From positions 70,445-134,444 of the forward strand of contig DJMJ01000041.1 in NCBI GenBank assembly GCA_002435325.1: 64,000 bases of DNA. Direction: 5' to 3'. Shown piece by piece: positions 60,900 to 64,000 of this stretch. Origin of the DNA: Nitrospira sp. UBA6493. Lineage in GTDB: Bacteria > Nitrospirota > Nitrospiria > Nitrospirales > Nitrospiraceae. The translations under genes were made by a program, and so were the position numbers. Positions within the stretch are counted from its first letter, which is position 1, and each line of letters opens with the position of its first letter. The notes below the pieces were generated by a model. The model saw only the letters and a program-made list of their open reading frames with translations, searched no databases and was not told where the DNA came from.

Positions 60900-61885
60900 C
60901 CAAGCCCACACCAACCCAGCGGGTGCTGATCCTCCACAACGACCCGGTGGAGATGGAATGCCTATCGAGCCTTCTCTCCGACGCAGGCTACCAGATCGTG
61001 GCGGGTGATTTATCCAGCATCGCCTTGCATGAGCTGGTCCATGACCCGCCCTACCTGATTCTGGCAACGGAGGGGACCAGCGGGCGATCGGTCGAATCCC
61101 TCACCCGGCAGCTGAAAAATGATCCGTTTCTGGGACGGCTGCCCCTCATCGTCCTCATCCGCAAGAGCCGGCTCAACGACGTCGATTGGGGCGCCCTGCA
61201 CGTAGACGACTACATCTGCCTCCCCTATCGTCCGGACGAAATCGTCCATCGGGTACGGCTCTGCATGAGCCGGTCAACCCGGTCGCTCGATGCCAACCCG
61301 CTGACGAGACTGCCCGGCAACACCACGATCTTGTTTGAAACCACCGCGCGGATCGAGAGCGGCAAACCCTTCGCGCTGGCCTATCTCGACATCGACAATT
61401 TCAAGTCATTCAACGATCGCTATGGCTATGGCCGCGGGGACGAAGTCCTCGTCGTCACCTGTCGCATCCTCTCCACCGTCGTCAGCGAGCTAGCTGGAAC
61501 AGAGGGCTTCGTCGGGCATGTAGGCGGCGACGATTTCGTCTTTATGAGCGCGCCTGACCGCATCGACCCCATCTGCGAGACCATCATCAAACGATTCGAT
61601 CTCGTGATTCCGGACTTCTACGATCGGGAGGAACGGTTGCGCGGCTACATCGACTCGATCGATCGAAAAGGCAACCATGAACAATTTCCCATCATGAGCT
61701 TGTCCATTGCCGTGGTGACCAACTGCCACCGGCCCATCAACCATCCCGGCGATGTCAGCAAGATCGCCTCGGAGCTCAAAAAACGCGCGAAGGCGCTCCC
61801 CGGCAGCGTCTACGTGAAAGACCAGCGCAAACCCGATTCCGCGTCGCCCACCGGGCCGCATAGCACAACCAACCCATCCCTTTGA
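60896..61885 (+). CDS. Receiver-like GGDEF-domain protein
   Basis: 329 residues. The N-terminal ~115 residues follow the response-regulator fold ('RVLILHNDPVEMECLSSLLSDAGY') but lack a clear phospho-acceptor Asp pair. The C-terminal ~190 residues form a GGDEF domain with 'DIDNFKSFNDRYGYGRGDEVL' and the signature GGDDF in 'VGHVGGDDFVFM', where Glu is changed to Asp. It may be a weak or inactive diguanylate cyclase or a cyclic di-GMP or GTP sensor. It is the last gene of the HDOD operon. Confidence 0.8.
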   Translation: MTKPTPTQRVLILHNDPVEMECLSSLLSDAGYQIVAGDLSSIALHELVHDPPYLILATEGTSGRSVESLTRQLKNDPFLGRLPLIVLIRKSRLNDVDWGALHVDDYICLPYRPDEIVHRVRLCMSRSTRSLDANPLTRLPGNTTILFETTARIESGKPFALAYLDIDNFKSFNDRYGYGRGDEVLVVTCRILSTVVSELAGTEGFVGHVGGDDFVFMSAPDRIDPICETIIKRFDLVIPDFYDREERLRGYIDSIDRKGNHEQFPIMSLSIAVVTNCHRPINHPGDVSKIASELKKRAKALPGSVYVKDQRKPDSASPTGPHSTTNPSL

Positions 61886-61960
61886 TTCACGGAAATTGAG
61901 GAGAGAAGGAACCAACCGGCAGGGGACAGCTCAGACCGCAGTCGCACAGATCACGCACAT

Positions 61961-62344
61961 TCACCGGCATGAATCAAAGTCGTCACATTCGTCTGCCGTG
62001 ATACGGGACCCTACTTCATAGACATAGCCGGACGGGATCGCAGGCTCCGCCTCGCGGCCCTTCGTCATAAGTGCCTTGCCACACCTCAGACAATGCTGAA
62101 CACCTTCCCACGAGGCTTCTCCGGCAAGATGCTGAATCGGCCGGCCCGACTCGATGATATGCTCTGGCACGAGGACTTTCCGAACCTGCGCCACCAGTCG
62201 ATGCACATGATCGCCGGACTCCAGCTCGGAGTCGTCCAACACCAGCACCAGGAGGCCCAACGCACGCACAGGATCGCCGTTCGCTTCATCGAGCAGTCGC
62301 TGTGCGAACGCCTGAACCTTGTCATGTAACGGCTGTGAATTCAT
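61961..62344 (-). CDS. Small cytosolic protein with a Cys pair
   Basis: 127 residues; helical N-terminus, 'QHCLRCGKALMTKG' (C-x2-C) and a C-terminal acidic 'DECDDFDSC' with further cysteines, perhaps a zinc ribbon. There is no signal peptide. Function is unknown. It is convergent with the HDOD operon and divergent from gspD. Confidence 0.6.
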   Translation of the reverse strand: MNSQPLHDKVQAFAQRLLDEANGDPVRALGLLVLVLDDSELESGDHVHRLVAQVRKVLVPEHIIESGRPIQHLAGEASWEGVQHCLRCGKALMTKGREAEPAIPSGYVYEVGSRITADECDDFDSCR

Positions 62345-62526
62345 CTCGAGTACTCACTCTTCCCGTGATACCGCTCTATCGGTTGAAATCGGGAAAATCA
62401 TGAGACCGACGGAATGCCACCCGGTAAAAATCTACTCGCCGGTTGTCTCTCCAGGCCCCCTATGATAGCTTCCCTGGTGGGGTCATTCGTGTATCGTCCG
62501 CTAGGGCCAATACGTATCGAGGAAAT

Positions 62527-64000
62527 GTGGCTATAGATTTGTTCCCCTCAACGCCTCAACATGTCCGCTTCACGGGACGCTGGCTCAGTGCAGCCTTCGC
62601 TCTGCTCATAGCCATTCAACCGGGCTTGGCCTATGCAGAACCCTCAGGAACGTCCCCCGGTAAGATTGCCCTCGATTTCAACGAAGTCGATATTCCGGTA
62701 TTCGTCCGTTTTATCAGCGAATTGACTGGTAAAAACTTCGTCCTCGATGACACGATCAAGAAACTCAACATCAAGATCTCCGTCTTTTCGCCCACAAAGG
62801 TCACACCGGATCAGGCCTACAGCATGTTCGTTTCCGCGCTGGAGGTGAGCCGCCTGGCCATCGTGGTCAAAGGCGGCATCCATCAAATCGTTCCCATGGG
62901 CGAACTCCCCCCTGAACGTGGGGTTTATGTGTACAAGCTCAAACATGCCAACGCTAACGACCTGGCCGCCGTGCTCACCAATCTGGTGGCCCGTTCGCAA
63001 ACCGTTGCACAGACCGCGCCTGGAACCAGACCGCCCATGCGCCCCCTGTCAGAGTTTGAAGCGCCGGTCCAGGTCTTTGCCGACAAAGCGACGAACTCGA
63101 TCGTCGTCAGCGCCACCAAGATCGCCTATAGCCGAATCCAATCGGTCATTCGTGATTTAGATACCCGCCGCAAACAGGTCTTTGTCGAAGCGGTCATTCT
63201 GGAAGTGCAAGTCGACCGGCTCAGGCAGATTGGCACCGATCCGACACAGGTTCTCGCCTCCGGACGAGCCGGCGCGTTGCAGGGCATTGCGGGATTCAAC
63301 CGCGCCCCGGAAGATCTGGCCCTCCTTGCTCAGGCGATCAGCGGCGTGGCCTCGGGAGGCACCGTTTCGGTCCTCAACACGGTCAATGTCCGCGCCTTCC
63401 TCCAGCTGCTCATGAGCCTCACGGACACGAACATCCTTTCGACGCCGCAAGTGCTGGCGGCAGACAATCAGAAGGCGAAGATCGTCGTGGGTGAAAACCG
63501 GCCCTTTCCGACCGGTCAGGCGCAGGGCATCACCGGAGGCACGCTGGTTACGATCGAACGCAAAGACGTCGGCGTGACGCTGGAACTCACACCGCAAGTC
63601 CTGGAAGACGATCTGATTCGACTTGAGATCAAGCAAGAAATCACTGCCATCGCGGAAAACGTGGCGCAGACCATCGGGACCGGCACCTCCAGCATCCCGG
63701 TCGGCCCCACCACCACCAAACGCTCCATGGAAACGACCACCATTGCCAAAGACAATCAGACCATCGTGGTGGGCGGGCTCGTACGGGACAACGTCACCAT
63801 CAGCGAGCGGAAAGTGCCACTCCTCGGCGACATTCCCTTCTTGGGCTGGCTATTCCGATTTCAAAGCCGCCAGACGGAAAAACTCAATCTGCTTGTCTTT
63901 CTGACTCCGCAACTCGTCCGGGACGAGCACGACATCGCTGACCTCAGCGCCCGCAAGGCGAAGGAGATCAACAACATCCAGCGCGACAATCGGATCGAAG
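62527..64000 (+). CDS. gspD: Type II secretion secretin, cut by the window end
   Basis: About 491 residues are present and no stop is reached by base 64000. The start is put at GTG 62527 after GAGGAA, although the spacing is tight (TTG 62539 is an alternative). A signal peptide ends near AYAEP. An N0 domain ('KIALDFNEVDIPVFVRFISELTGKNFVLDD'), one N1-type domain and the secretin domain ('QKAKIVVGENRPF', 'GLVRDNVTISERKVPLLGDIPFLGWLFR') follow. It forms the outer-membrane channel of a type II secretion or pilus-like system; other gsp genes would be expected further right. Confidence 0.85.
   Translation, partial: MAIDLFPSTPQHVRFTGRWLSAAFALLIAIQPGLAYAEPSGTSPGKIALDFNEVDIPVFVRFISELTGKNFVLDDTIKKLNIKISVFSPTKVTPDQAYSMFVSALEVSRLAIVVKGGIHQIVPMGELPPERGVYVYKLKHANANDLAAVLTNLVARSQTVAQTAPGTRPPMRPLSEFEAPVQVFADKATNSIVVSATKIAYSRIQSVIRDLDTRRKQVFVEAVILEVQVDRLRQIGTDPTQVLASGRAGALQGIAGFNRAPEDLALLAQAISGVASGGTVSVLNTVNVRAFLQLLMSLTDTNILSTPQVLAADNQKAKIVVGENRPFPTGQAQGITGGTLVTIERKDVGVTLELTPQVLEDDLIRLEIKQEITAIAENVAQTIGTGTSSIPVGPTTTKRSMETTTIAKDNQTIVVGGLVRDNVTISERKVPLLGDIPFLGWLFRFQSRQTEKLNLLVFLTPQLVRDEHDIADLSARKAKEINNIQRDNRIE

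Noticed and set aside
1..64000. tRNA, rRNA and CRISPR scan
   Set aside because: I saw no cloverleaf T-arm signatures, rRNA segments or regularly spaced direct repeats by eye; a covariance search was not possible here.

Overview
The window is GC-rich bacterial chromosome with dense genes and short spacers. The gene content is that of a free-living Gram-negative bacterium: a secretin, an MlaA lipoprotein, lipoproteins, TonB-like and LolA-like proteins. The mix of HEAT-repeat arrays, SUMF1-like proteins, DsrE/TusA sulfur-carrier proteins, DUF3015 and DUF4105 proteins and a PolB-type repair operon resembles Nitrospirota (Nitrospira-like). That assignment is inferred from gene content only. I saw no rRNA, tRNA, insertion sequence, prophage or CRISPR array.

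Layout. 0.1-3.7 kb: a spermidine-synthase-like membrane fusion, a CBS protein and UDP-glucose dehydrogenase (ugd). 3.7-10.4 kb: a seven-gene minus-strand operon with an exported phosphodiesterase-fold protein that has lost its catalytic residues, a small exported protein and five HEAT-repeat proteins. 10.5-20.2 kb: exported coiled-coil/LPP20-like proteins, a hydrolase-like protein, hemD with a SUMF1-like gene, a VOC protein, an MBL-fold hydrolase, a UDP-glucuronate-epimerase-like gene (with ugd this gives a route to UDP-galacturonate) and a HAD phosphatase. 20.3-31.3 kb: KefB-like antiporter, Rieske oxygenase, DsrE/TusA genes, a fused formiminotransferase-cyclodeaminase, rpsU, nth, and polA with an apparently dead proofreading domain. 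31.5-36.4 kb: a PilZ protein, a 50-residue zinc-ribbon-like gene, then a four-gene operon: a LexA-like XRE/S24 autorepressor, a RadA-like protein without Walker motifs, a small helical protein and a divergent family-B DNA polymerase with altered motif C and no exonuclease residues.

36.4-45.2 kb: SUMF1-like, LolA-like, alcohol dehydrogenase, YceI, a TonB-like protein, the threonine-degradation pair tdh-kbl, mlaA and an alpha/beta hydrolase. 45.3-50.2 kb is more AT-rich and holds exported proteins, including two related small lipoproteins and a DUF3015 gene beside its decayed copy. 50.7-54.5 kb: M48 protease, an AIM24-like protein and an ECF sigma/anti-sigma/DUF3106 operon. 54.8-59.4 kb: a 1546-residue TPR protein with 39-residue repeats. 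59.7-61.9 kb: a translationally coupled HDOD/GGDEF signalling operon. The window ends inside a type II secretion secretin (gspD).

The strongest candidate for an undescribed system is the 32.5-36.4 kb operon. It looks like a self-repressed, DNA-damage-inducible lesion-tolerance cassette analogous to imuA-imuB-dnaE2 but built on a PolB2-like polymerase. The 3.7-10.4 kb pseudo-phosphodiesterase/HEAT operon is the second candidate.
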